From JBJXGV01 sp046160485 (lineage in GTDB: Bacteria; Orphanbacterota; Orphanbacteria; JBJXGV01), in contig JBJXGV010000061.1 of assembly GCA_046160485.1 (NCBI GenBank), positions 1 through 38,247 of the forward strand: a DNA stretch of 38,247 nucleotides, in the 5' to 3' direction. The translations under genes were made by a program, and so were the position numbers. The notes under the pieces were generated by a model that was given only the letters and a program-made list of their open reading frames with translations, did no database searches and was not told where the DNA came from. Numbering within the stretch: the stretch's first letter is position 1; every line of letters begins with the position of its first letter. Shown here piece by piece: positions 26,401-33,713 of the stretch.

Positions 26401-27073
26401 GGGCGGGCGCTTCGAAGTCACGGTCGCCGGCGGGAGCGTCGCGTCGAAAGCCGGCGCCGCGGCGAGCGCGTCGGGCGTTCAGCTCTGGAGCCGCATGACC
26501 GTCGCGGGCGACGCCACGTTGAACGGGACGCTCGCGGTGTCGCTCGCTCCAGGCGCCAGCATTGCCACGGGCGACACGTTGCCGATTCTTACTTGCGCCC
26601 TGCGAGAGGGTTTCTTCGCAAGCGTCTCGTTCGACACGCCGTACTTGGACAACGTGTTCGACGTGGTCTACACGCCGACGAGCGTCCTGCTCGTGACGAC
26701 CGCGACGACGGGCGTGGACTTGCCGCCGGTAGGCGATCCGCGCGACGGCGCGGACGACGGCGATGTCGCCGATGGAGCGGGCGCGCTCCCGGCGCAGTTC
26801 GCGCTGCGCCTCGCGAGCCGCAATCCGTTCGGAGCGTCGGACGGCGCGTCATTCGAGTACGACGTTCCGCGCGGCGGCGCGCCGGTCTCGATCGCCGTGT
26901 TCGACGCGAGCGGGCGGCGCCTCGCGAACATCGTCGAGGGCGCGCGTCCTGCCGGAACGCATCGCGCGAGCTGGGATGGCTCCGCGCTGACCGCGCTTCC
27001 GTCCGGCGTCTACTTCCTCCGCATGGACACCGGCGCGTTTCACGGCGCCGAGAAGCTCGTGCTCTTGCGGTAG
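23498..27073 (+). CDS. Large secreted beta-repeat protein with FlgD-like C-terminal domain
   Basis: From ATG 23498 (GGAGG 10 bases upstream) the product has 1191 residues. ATG 23537 would give a tidier signal peptide. An Arg-rich start and a hydrophobic segment (ILLTALAITLLAAGAIGAS) form the signal peptide. The body is irregular Gly/Thr/Ser/Asp-rich beta repeats (for example LTVGNSGAGTMNVTGSGLV and VVEIGQGPSASGELTIKGG), as in right-handed beta-helix adhesins and autotransporter passenger domains. No autotransporter beta-barrel follows. The last 95 or so residues (NPFGASDGASFEYDVP, then VFDASGRRLANIVEGARPAG, ending VYFLRMDTG) form a FlgD-Ig/type IX-sorting-like domain. Probably a surface or matrix protein; the ligand is unknown. 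Confidence 0.85.
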   Translation: MFPNSRCIPKCHAMRPRAGRRRFRILLTALAITLLAAGAIGASMTALSWNNAGGGSMGLPANWSPQQVPTAADDITFNLGGTYTVTSGIITNDTRSHTYRSGNVTLSQTGTHTVTNGVTVGDLAGDNATFTLTTGTLSSAAAVVVGDAGTATGTLRVTDDAADLVTTTTAGDLTVGNSGAGTMNVTGSGLVRVADRFVAGSFLTSSANVTVSGFSVTPPTRSKLEVNGATSTHAIGLGGDVTMNVSSGALVDFDGTLNVAQTNSSTSTLTLSGAGLFPATVLTSGDFNIARNTTAFTAGGTGTVNVNAGGLLNVGGTLRVGTDPDGGNALLHIGTDGAVIAGSLKIDDLSDLDFDDGTLTIDGGTIDNSDPDGLIISGVDIPTLILDNGAAVTLPSVVSGEPLKVGEVASGRLEIQGGSDLSVPVGAVIVGKFIGFSGNMLVRDPGSSLNVPGTIVIGGEGGGFIGVDSGATFSGGVVEIGQGPSASGELTIKGGSTGALSQVFVGGPEAGGVGLRQLQLFTGSTCDLAGSGTALKVWDVGKLHLNNDSQLNVVGAIEILGSAELFSSSITARTMTVASGGTLDAWSGTVTLDDSLLALGEVTVAGGTIEADHVELTGDLSGRGVISGDVRLNAPNAVVRASDGTLTLGDPASGNGVTVVDGLLDVGDDTMVLLDAAAATLGGTVSIAGGRLVAANGIHLSDGNATLTGHGTIEGLVIPVGSIAAEDTGLVIEGTLFGTGTGVTGTRVRFAGNGGFFGGGTIDASVASDSSTVITAIDDLTMGVGSPDFPVINDGINLEGELNVGSSVVTLIDFLTCDLGHRTRIEGGTLASAIGLHVVRLQERDFLSGFGTIDANLAMHDSSVVRVTGPMTIGRPPTGVNFSGGTFNAGANPVELIATSAVALGNTARLASGGSLTCDETIMVTSTGRLVGAGSVVAPAVINSGVVAPGDANLVDPLALSGTYTQDAGGRFEVTVAGGSVASKAGAAASASGVQLWSRMTVAGDATLNGTLAVSLAPGASIATGDTLPILTCALREGFFASVSFDTPYLDNVFDVVYTPTSVLLVTTATTGVDLPPVGDPRDGADDGDVADGAGALPAQFALRLASRNPFGASDGASFEYDVPRGGAPVSIAVFDASGRRLANIVEGARPAGTHRASWDGSALTALPSGVYFLRMDTGAFHGAEKLVLLR

Positions 27074-27102
27074 CGTGCGGACCCGCGATCGCGCCGTCGT
27101 CG

Positions 27103-28266
27103 CTAGACGGCGAGCGCCTGCGCGAAGTCGGCGATGAGATCGTCGGCGGCTTCGATGCCGACGGAGAGGCGGACGAGCGCGTCGGGGATGCCGGCACTCG
27201 CGCGCTCGGCCGGCGTAAGGCCGGCGTGCGAGGTTTGCGCGGGGCGCGTCATAAGCGTCTCGACGCCGCCCAAGCTCGGGGCGATCGCCGGAATCGTCAC
27301 GCGCTGCATGAAACGATCGGCCGCCGCGAGGCCGCCGCGCAGCTCGAAGCTCATCACGCCGCCGAACCCCGCGAAGAGTTTGCGCGCGCGCGCGTGATTC
27401 GGGTGCGACGCAAGTCCCGCGTAGTTGACGCGCGCGATCGCCGCGTGGCCCGCAAGGAACTCCGCGATCGCAAGCGCGCTCGCGTTCTGGTGGCGCACGC
27501 GCAGCGCGAGTGTCTTGATGCCGCGGTGCAAGAGGAAACACGCGTGCGGATCGAGCGAGCCGCCGAGGTGCGCCATCTTGCGCGCGACCTTCTCGACAAG
27601 CGCCGCGCTCCCCGCCGCCGAGCCCGCGACGATATCGCTGTGCCCGTTCATGTACTTCGTGCAGCTGTGCAGCGAGAGATCGAAGCCCGCCTCGATCGCG
27701 CGATAGTTCACCGGGCTCGCAAACGTCGCGTCGATGACCGACACGAGCCCGTGCGCGCGCGCGAATCGCACGGCCGCCTCGAGGTCCGCGACCTGCAGCG
27801 TCGGATTCGTCATCGCCTCGACGTAGATCGCCTTCGTGTTCGGCCGCAGCTTCGCCTCCCACGACGCGGTGTCGTTCGGGTCGATGAAATCGTACGCGAG
27901 GCCGAGGTGCGCGAAGTCCTTCGTGACGAAATCGTACGTGCCGCCGTAGAGGCAATCCTGCGCGAGAAGATGATCGCCGCTCGAGAGGATCGCAAGAAGC
28001 GCGCTCGAGATCGCCGCCATGCCGCTCGACGCGACGATCGCCGCCTCGGCGCGCTCGAGCGCCGCGATCTTCGCGTGCAGCGCGTCGTGGTTCGGCGTGT
28101 TGTTGAGGCGGATGTAGCGCACGCCGTAGTAGCCCTCGTCGCCCGTGTTCTCGAACGTCGCGCTTTGAAACACGGGCATCGCGATGGCGCCTAGGACGCG
28201 CGGCCGCAACTCGCCGGCGTGAACGACCTCGGTGTCGAGCCGCGTCTCGATCTTGCGCTCGCTCAC
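27103..28266 (-). CDS. PLP-dependent cystathionine gamma-lyase/synthase family enzyme
   Basis: The 387-residue product is a fold-type I PLP enzyme of the Cys/Met metabolism family. The PLP lysine is Lys204 in SCTKYMNGHSD, Asp179 is in VIDATFASP, and Tyr107 is in DCLYGGTYD. Gly109 stands where methionine gamma-lyases have Cys, so cystathionine gamma-lyase/synthase or O-acylhomoserine sulfhydrylase is more likely than methionine gamma-lyase. The substrate cannot be settled by eye. The segment RYIRLNNTPNHDALH replaces the usual YxRxxNPT motif, which is a deviation. GTG 28266 overlaps the methyltransferase stop by one base (TAGTG), so the two are translationally coupled. Confidence 0.88.
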   Translation of the reverse strand: MSERKIETRLDTEVVHAGELRPRVLGAIAMPVFQSATFENTGDEGYYGVRYIRLNNTPNHDALHAKIAALERAEAAIVASSGMAAISSALLAILSSGDHLLAQDCLYGGTYDFVTKDFAHLGLAYDFIDPNDTASWEAKLRPNTKAIYVEAMTNPTLQVADLEAAVRFARAHGLVSVIDATFASPVNYRAIEAGFDLSLHSCTKYMNGHSDIVAGSAAGSAALVEKVARKMAHLGGSLDPHACFLLHRGIKTLALRVRHQNASALAIAEFLAGHAAIARVNYAGLASHPNHARARKLFAGFGGVMSFELRGGLAAADRFMQRVTIPAIAPSLGGVETLMTRPAQTSHAGLTPAERASAGIPDALVRLSVGIEAADDLIADFAQALAV

Positions 28267-29324
28267 TACGGCCTCGCTTCGAGCACGAGGTTGAACGGCG
28301 TCTGCGTCGCGCGGCGGAATTGCGTGAACCCGTCCTTCGTGACGACCTCGCGCAGCCGCGCCTCGCCCGCCTGCGCGCCGAGCCCGAGCCCGACTTCCTG
28401 CGACAGCGACGCGGGCGTGCAGATGAGAGTCGAGGCGCAGTAGAAAACGCGCCCCACGGGATTGAGGTTGTCTTCGACGTGATCGCCTGCGAACGGCTCG
28501 ACGATCATCCACGTCCCGTCCTTCTTGAGCGACCGCAGCACGTGCGCCGCCGCTCCGACGGGATCGCCCATGTCGTGGAGGCAATCGAAGACCGCGACGA
28601 GGTCGTACGCGTTGCCAGGAAAGTTTTTCGCCGATGCGACCTCGAACGTGACGCGATCGGCGACGCCCGCTTCCTTCGCACGCTTCGTCGCCCAGTCGAT
28701 CGACGGTCCGTGGTAGTCGAAGCCGATGAAGCGCGAATTCGGATACGCCTGGCCCATCAGGATCGTCGACGCGCCGTAGCCGCAGCCGACGTCCGCGACG
28801 AGCGCGCCCTCGCGCAACTTCGCCTCGACGCCGTCGAGCGCGGGGATCCACGAGCTGACGAGATTGCCGATGTAGTTCGGTCGAAAGAATCGCTCGGTCC
28901 CCTCGAAGAGGCCCGGGTCGTGTTCGTGCCAGCCGACGCCTTGCCCTGTGCGAAACGCTTCGGCGATCTTCGGCTCGTCGCGCAGCACCGACGTCACGAG
29001 CTGAAACGCGCCCGGCAGATACGCGGGGCCGTTTTCATTCGTGAGCGCGAACGCCTGCTCCTCGGTGAGGTGGTACTTCTGCGACGCGGGGTCGTACATC
29101 GCGTAGCCGCTCGCGGCCTGCGCGGCGAGCCACTCCCGCACGTAGCGCTCGGTCGTGCCTGTCTTGTGCGCGAGTTCCGCGGAGGTCATCGGCCCCGCGA
29201 GCGCCATCGCGCGATACAACCCGAGCTTTTCGCCGATCACGACGAGTGCGCTGTGCAAGGTGGCGCCAATGTCACCAACAGCCTTCCCCACGAACGCGTT
29301 GAGCTTTTCCTCGTTGATCGGCAT
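28266..29324 (-). CDS. SAM-dependent methyltransferase with N-terminal winged-helix domain
   Basis: The 352-residue product starts at ATG 29324 after a strong AAAGGAG SD. Residues about 20-95 form a winged-helix dimerisation domain (MTSAELAHKTGTTERYVREW), as in O-methyltransferases and Rv2258c-like proteins. The class I SAM site follows: ADVGCGYGAST (177-187), an acidic residue in IGFDYHG, and VFDCLHDMGDP. The substrate is unknown; C-, N- or O-methylation is possible. Translation runs directly into the gamma-lyase-like enzyme (TAGTG), so both probably act in one pathway. The gene starts 43 bases after the VCBS protein gene with no terminator between them, so it may be cotranscribed. Confidence 0.87.
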   Translation of the reverse strand: MPINEEKLNAFVGKAVGDIGATLHSALVVIGEKLGLYRAMALAGPMTSAELAHKTGTTERYVREWLAAQAASGYAMYDPASQKYHLTEEQAFALTNENGPAYLPGAFQLVTSVLRDEPKIAEAFRTGQGVGWHEHDPGLFEGTERFFRPNYIGNLVSSWIPALDGVEAKLREGALVADVGCGYGASTILMGQAYPNSRFIGFDYHGPSIDWATKRAKEAGVADRVTFEVASAKNFPGNAYDLVAVFDCLHDMGDPVGAAAHVLRSLKKDGTWMIVEPFAGDHVEDNLNPVGRVFYCASTLICTPASLSQEVGLGLGAQAGEARLREVVTKDGFTQFRRATQTPFNLVLEARP

Positions 29325-29367
29325 TCCGGCTCCTTTCGGGTTTCGAGCGTTTGCGTTTTCGCGTGTG

Positions 29368-31206
29368 CTACCGAACGATCGAGAATCGTCCGGCGATTTC
29401 GTTGTCGGCGCCTCGAAGGCGATAGAGATAGGTTCCGCTCGCGAGGCGCTCGCCGTTCTCGTTGCGCCCATCGAAGCGATGTTCTTGCCAACCGGCCGGA
29501 AGCGCCGCCAAGTCTTGCGCGCGGACACGCCGCCCGGCCGTGTCGAAGATTTCGAGCCGCAGGCTCGCGGCGCGCGGCAGCGCGAACCGCAGGCGCGTGC
29601 CGTCGCGGAACGGATTCGGCGATGCGAACGCCCGCAGGCCGCCGACCGGCGCCGCGCCGACGTTCGATCCCGCGCCGAGATTCTTCTGCAGCACGATCAC
29701 GTCGGCGATCTCGTCGGTGAGCGCGAAATCGACATCGCCATCGTTGTCGGAATCGTAGATCACCGCGCATGACGGATTCGCCGGCGCGAGAAAATCCTGG
29801 TTGAACGCGAAGACGCCCGCGCCGTTGTTCGTGTAGAGGCGCCAGAATCCGCCGCCGAAGCTCGAAAGAAGCCAGTCGACATCGCCGTCGCCATCGACAT
29901 CCGCGAGGTCGGTCGACGGCAGGTGCGCGCCGACGTTCGTGATCGTGGCCGCGGCGAACGTGCCGTCGCCGTTGCCGAGCAGGATCGATCCGTTGCCGCT
30001 GAAGCTGTTCGCGCACGAAACGTCGAGATCGCCGTCGCCGTTGAGGTCGTCGACCGCGATGACCCACGTGAACCCGCCGCTGGCCTGCGCCGCGCCGGCC
30101 GCGCTGAACGTGCCGTTGCCGTTGCCGAGGCGCGTAGCAATCTGCTGCCCGTTGCGCCCCGCGACGACGAGGTCGCTAATCCCGTCGTTGTTCATGTCGG
30201 CCGCGACGAGGCCGTACTCGCCGTTGACGCCGCCCTCGAAGAACGTCGCCGCGCCGAAAACGCCGGCGCCGTTGTTGATGAAGAGCGCGAGATTGTTGCT
30301 GCTATTGCACGCGTTGACGATGTCGAGATCGCCGTCGCCGTCCACGTCGAGCGGCGCGATGCCGTAAGGCGCGTTGCCCGTTGCGATCGCCTGCGTCGAA
30401 GCGAACGTGCCGTCGCCGGCGCCGAGCAACACGTAGATGTTTTCGCTCGACGTCGCCGCGGTGCAGAGATCCGAATGTCCGTCGTTGTTGAAGTCGACCG
30501 GCTCGTTCGGGCTCGCCTCGAACCCGATGTCCTGCGGCGTGAGGAAGTTTTCGTAGAGGCCCGAGCCGTCGCCGCGATTGAGGAAGACGCGCACGTCCGC
30601 GCTCACTTCGTTGATCGTCGTTAAGTCGAGGAAGCCGTCTTCGTCGAGGTCGGAGGCGGAGGCGCCGTAGATGCGCGTTTGCTCGTCCGGCGTGATGCGA
30701 TTCGAGAGTGTGTCGGCCGCGGCGAACACGAGGTCCGACGGCGCGGTGATGGTGCGGAACGCGAACGCGAAGCCCGCGCTGCGAAGCGGCGTCGCATCTG
30801 CCGCCGCGATCGTGTTCGCGAGATTGACGAACACGAACTCGCCGGCGGAGAACGGCGTGTTCGGCGTGAACGTGACGCGTTGATTCGCGTTCGAGAACGC
30901 GAAGGCCCCGCTCTTCGTGCCGCTCCAGCGGCCGAACACGCGGAACGACGACGCGGTGATCGTGCTCGTGTTGAGCGGGCGGTCGAAGTCGATGCGGATC
31001 GTCGTCGTGACGGGCGCGGCGGTGTGCCGCAGCGGCGCGGTGGCGACGACGCCGAGGTCGACGCCGGCGGCGAACGCCCGCGCCGCGGTGAAGTGCGCGG
31101 CGCCGAGCGTGAGCGCAAGCGTGAGTGCAAGCGCGAATGCGCGCATAGCGGTGAGAGTGGTGATGGTCAACCAAACAATCCGCGGTCGTGCGGGGCTGTG
31201 GCGCAT
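29368..31206 (-). CDS. Secreted VCBS/FG-GAP beta-propeller protein with sorting domain
   Basis: The 612-residue product starts at ATG 31206 (GAGGAG 5 bases upstream) with a long signal peptide; ATG 31146 gives a compact signal peptide but has no SD. An Ig-like domain follows (RPLNTSTITASSFRVFG to FVFVNLANTI). Seven FG-GAP/VCBS repeats come next, each with a calcium-binding DxDxDGxxD loop: DLDEDGFLD, DFNNDGHSD, DVDGDGDLD, DMNNDGISD, DLNGDGDLD, DVDGDGDVD and DSDNDGDVD. Seven repeats fit an integrin-like seven-bladed propeller. The C-terminus (FASPNPFRDGTRLRF, then IFDTAGRRVRAQDLAALPAG, ending YLYRLRG) is a FlgD/type IX-sorting-like domain. It is exported; the ligand is unknown. Confidence 0.88.
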   Translation of the reverse strand: MRHSPARPRIVWLTITTLTAMRAFALALTLALTLGAAHFTAARAFAAGVDLGVVATAPLRHTAAPVTTTIRIDFDRPLNTSTITASSFRVFGRWSGTKSGAFAFSNANQRVTFTPNTPFSAGEFVFVNLANTIAAADATPLRSAGFAFAFRTITAPSDLVFAAADTLSNRITPDEQTRIYGASASDLDEDGFLDLTTINEVSADVRVFLNRGDGSGLYENFLTPQDIGFEASPNEPVDFNNDGHSDLCTAATSSENIYVLLGAGDGTFASTQAIATGNAPYGIAPLDVDGDGDLDIVNACNSSNNLALFINNGAGVFGAATFFEGGVNGEYGLVAADMNNDGISDLVVAGRNGQQIATRLGNGNGTFSAAGAAQASGGFTWVIAVDDLNGDGDLDVSCANSFSGNGSILLGNGDGTFAAATITNVGAHLPSTDLADVDGDGDVDWLLSSFGGGFWRLYTNNGAGVFAFNQDFLAPANPSCAVIYDSDNDGDVDFALTDEIADVIVLQKNLGAGSNVGAAPVGGLRAFASPNPFRDGTRLRFALPRAASLRLEIFDTAGRRVRAQDLAALPAGWQEHRFDGRNENGERLASGTYLYRLRGADNEIAGRFSIVR

Positions 31207-31241
31207 GGTGTCTCCTCGGCTTGGGTTTCGGGGCCCGCCGA

Positions 31242-31270
31242 CGTATACCATACCCGCGCCGATTTGTTCA
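31242..31270 (-). promoter_or_regulatory. Putative extended -10 promoter of the VCBS gene
   Basis: Read on the - strand: TGAACA (31270-31265), a 17-base spacer, and TATACG (31247-31242), with TGG directly before the -10 as in an extended -10 (TGn) element. It lies about 36 bases before ATG 31206, giving a short leader of about 29 bases. Both boxes match sigma70 consensus at four of six positions. Confidence 0.45.
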
Positions 31271-31421
31271 GGGAGGTGCGCGCCCCGCGAGCGCCGCCGG
31301 CGTCGCGCGCGGACACCGCGCGCTGTGCGGCTCGCCCCAGGACGCCGGCGCAACCCGCGGATATCAGCGTGGCTCGTCGTCGAAGCGTCCGGGCGTCTCC
31401 ATCAATCTCGCGTCCCTCTAC

Positions 31422-31456
31422 AAGAAAACGACCACCCCCAACCCGGGAGTGGTCGT
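31422..31456 (-). terminator. Intrinsic terminator after the eight-repeat protein gene
   Basis: On the - strand ACGACCACTCCC (31456-31445) pairs with GGGGGTGGTCGT (31439-31428) over 12 bp with one T-G wobble. The loop is GGGTT, and TTTTCTTG follows. It lies 22 bases after the stop of the gene at 31479-33539 and separates it from the VCBS gene downstream. Confidence 0.85.
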
Positions 31457-31478
31457 CCTTGATAACGATCGTTCCATA

Positions 31479-33539
31479 TCACCTCGCCAGCAGCATTCGC
31501 CTCGACTCGATCCGCGAATCCGTGCGCATCCGGTAGAAGTACACGCCCGGTGCGACGCGCTGGCCGCGTTCATCGTCGCCGTTCCACTGCGACGACCAGA
31601 TCCCGGCCTCTCGATGCCCGTCAAGGAGCGTGCGTACGAGCCTGCCCGCGGCATCGTACACGGCGAGCGTAACGTCGGCTCCGCCTGAAGGGATCTGGTA
31701 CTCGATCGTGGTCTCGTGGCTGACCGGATTGGGACGGTTCTGTCCAAGCGCGAGTCCGTTCGTGAACTGCGGCTCGGAGACCGCGGTCCCGGCAGGTGTG
31801 CCGAGCGCGAAGGGGGAAAAACTCGACACAATGCCGCAGATGACGTTCCCGACGAGGTCATGAGTCGTTGTCACGTCCACCCAGTCCGGCGGCGAGAGGG
31901 TCGCGTCGAAGTGTTTGAGCTGAAGATCCGACTCCGGACCGGGAAGCGACGAGTCTTCGTAGTAGTAACAGATCTCGACGTCGCCGGTGAACGTGGCCGA
32001 GGTGATGAGGTCGAAGCACGCACCCGGGATCACCATGAGCCCCGACGATCCGCAGGACTCGGCCGGCGTCATCGTCGTGATACCCGCGACCGTGACGTTG
32101 TCGAACGTGAGCGTCGCGGTCTGTCCCATCTCCGACTGGACCACTACGGGGACGCCCGATCCGACGGGTGTCGATGCGCCCGCTACGCCCGCGTAAACAT
32201 GCAGAACACCGTCCCGGTGGTCCGTCCACGCAAGGATCGGATGCGGGCCTTCCGTGATCACGGGGCGCTGCGCGCCCAGTGTTGACACGGCGATACCATC
32301 CGCGCCCCACCGGGAAACTCCGCTGGCGTCGATGGCCTGCGCGTAGGCAGCCTCCCCGTTTTGTTGGTCTTCCCAGGCCAGTATCGCGCCTCCCGACCCA
32401 TCGCGCGACATCTCGACAGACCACTGCTGTTGGGGGGCGACGGCCACGACGACTCCGCTCGCGTCCCAAAGTAAAGCGCCCTGGTCACTGATGCGCTGCG
32501 CGTAGATATCGCCGTCGTCGCCGGGATTGCGGTGATCACGCCAAGCGATGATCGCGCCGTTGGCATCGTCGGAGACCGCTTTCAATTCCGGGACTAGAAG
32601 CCCTCCGTTCTCAAGGAAGCGCACCAACTCGCCAAAAAGATTCCACTGGTACGCCCCGGTTCCATCGATGCGTTGCGCGTAGACGAAAGGGTCCACAGGG
32701 CCAACTTGCGCCCATGCGGCAATGACGCCGCCCGAACCGTCAGGCACCATCACCAGGGTAAGGTGTAGCGTGGGGGACGCCGTTAAGGTAATTCCACCGG
32801 TGGCCCAGAGCGGAGCCCCCGATCCGTTGATGCGCTGGACATAGGAAACACCCGTACTGAAATCGATCCAGCCGATGATGGCTCCAACACCCCCATCAGT
32901 CACGATGGCCGGGGCGCTACGAAGCGCTGGGCTCGTGCAGACCGCTTCACCTTGCGAGGTCCATTGTGCCGAACCGGACGTGTCGACCATCTGCGCATAC
33001 ACGTGTTGCGTACCCGCGCCGGTGCGATCATCCGTCCACGCGAGAATGATGCCGCCCGACCCGTCGGGCACCAATGCCGGTCGAGTCTGGTCGTTCGGCT
33101 CGGTGCACACCGGTTCGCCCCCGGGTGACCATTGCACTGCGCCCACGGCGTCGATCCGCTGCGCGAAGATATCGACGCCGGTACTGCCTCGAGAATCCTC
33201 CCACGCGATGATGACGCCGCCGTTGCCGTCGGAGGCCACCTGCGGTTGCCACTGCGCGCCGTTGGCGGAGCACACGACGATGCCACCGGGCGTCCAGAGA
33301 GGAAGGCCGTCCACGCCGATACGTTGCGCGTAGATGTCATCGTTGCCGCTCCTGCGATCGACCCAGACGATGATCGCGCCGCCCGCACCGTCGGCTATGG
33401 CTCGAACGTCGCCCTTCTCGCCGGTTTCCGTACACACCGGGTTCCCATTCGAAAGCCAATATCCGTCGGCCGCGGACGACGCTCCAACAACCACCAGCAC
33501 CATCAATCCCATCACTCGTATGCCTGACCACCACGTCAT
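31479..33539 (-). CDS. Secreted protein with about eight 50-residue repeats and sorting domain
   Basis: The 686-residue product starts at ATG 33539 behind a perfect AAGGAGG SD. A signal peptide (VMGLMVLVVVGASSAADG) leads into about eight repeats of 50-55 residues, built on DGxGGxIIxWxDxR, YAQRIDxxGxxxW and GGxxVC. For example, one unit has DGAGGAIIVWVDRRSG followed by DIYAQRIGVDGLPLW. Such units probably form propeller blades; I cannot name the family. Several units have a Cys at the end (GIVVCS, GEPVCT, GEAVCT), which may be oxidised outside the cytoplasm. A linker domain precedes a FlgD/type IX-sorting-like C-terminus (NRPNPVSHETTIEY, then VYDAAGRLVRTLLDGHREAG, ending VYFYRMRTD). It lies downstream of the CHAT-sigma-anti-sigma genes. 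Confidence 0.85.
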   Translation of the reverse strand: MTWWSGIRVMGLMVLVVVGASSAADGYWLSNGNPVCTETGEKGDVRAIADGAGGAIIVWVDRRSGNDDIYAQRIGVDGLPLWTPGGIVVCSANGAQWQPQVASDGNGGVIIAWEDSRGSTGVDIFAQRIDAVGAVQWSPGGEPVCTEPNDQTRPALVPDGSGGIILAWTDDRTGAGTQHVYAQMVDTSGSAQWTSQGEAVCTSPALRSAPAIVTDGGVGAIIGWIDFSTGVSYVQRINGSGAPLWATGGITLTASPTLHLTLVMVPDGSGGVIAAWAQVGPVDPFVYAQRIDGTGAYQWNLFGELVRFLENGGLLVPELKAVSDDANGAIIAWRDHRNPGDDGDIYAQRISDQGALLWDASGVVVAVAPQQQWSVEMSRDGSGGAILAWEDQQNGEAAYAQAIDASGVSRWGADGIAVSTLGAQRPVITEGPHPILAWTDHRDGVLHVYAGVAGASTPVGSGVPVVVQSEMGQTATLTFDNVTVAGITTMTPAESCGSSGLMVIPGACFDLITSATFTGDVEICYYYEDSSLPGPESDLQLKHFDATLSPPDWVDVTTTHDLVGNVICGIVSSFSPFALGTPAGTAVSEPQFTNGLALGQNRPNPVSHETTIEYQIPSGGADVTLAVYDAAGRLVRTLLDGHREAGIWSSQWNGDDERGQRVAPGVYFYRMRTDSRIESRRMLLAR

Positions 33540-33542
33540 CTC

Positions 33543-33593
33543 GTCCTCCTTGCGTCGGAAAGCCCTTTTTCGTCCGGAGGACTCACTACCTCC
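33543..33593 (-). promoter_or_regulatory. Possible Shine-Dalgarno-sequestering leader structure
   Basis: In the leader of the repeat-protein mRNA, GTCCTCC (33582-33576) is exactly complementary to GGAGGAC (33549-33543), which contains the SD of that gene. An upstream GGAGG (33593-33589) can pair with the same CCTCC instead. The two pairings exclude each other, so one would hide and the other expose the ribosome binding site. A structure read by eye; function is inferred. Confidence 0.3.
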
Positions 33594-33625
33594 TGCCGAA
33601 TGAGACGAAAGCGGGCGCGCAAAGA

Positions 33626-33644
33626 TCACGACGCGGTGTCGTGA
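33626..33644. repeat. Perfect inverted repeat upstream of the repeat-protein gene
   Basis: TCACGAC (33626-33632) and GTCGTGA (33638-33644) form a perfect 7-bp inverted repeat with a 5-base centre (GCGGT). It lies in the 174-base gap between the anti-sigma gene and the repeat-protein gene. It could be an operator or, since TCTTTG follows on the - strand, a weak terminator of the sigma operon. Confidence 0.35.
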
Positions 33645-33713
33645 AATCCACGAGCCTGTTTACCTCACGGAGAAATGACGGCGGGTCAAAGACGCGGAAT
33701 CAGAAGGGGCGCG

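Noticed and set aside
27084..27093. CGCGATCGCG palindrome between convergent genes
   Set aside because: A ten-base GC palindrome is common in such DNA, and no terminator features accompany it.
33536..33586. 16-codon leader frame (GTG 33586 to a TGA overlapping the ATG of the repeat-protein gene, - strand)
   Set aside because: The GGAGG before it is only two bases from the GTG, too close for initiation, and the peptide has no attenuator-like codon run.
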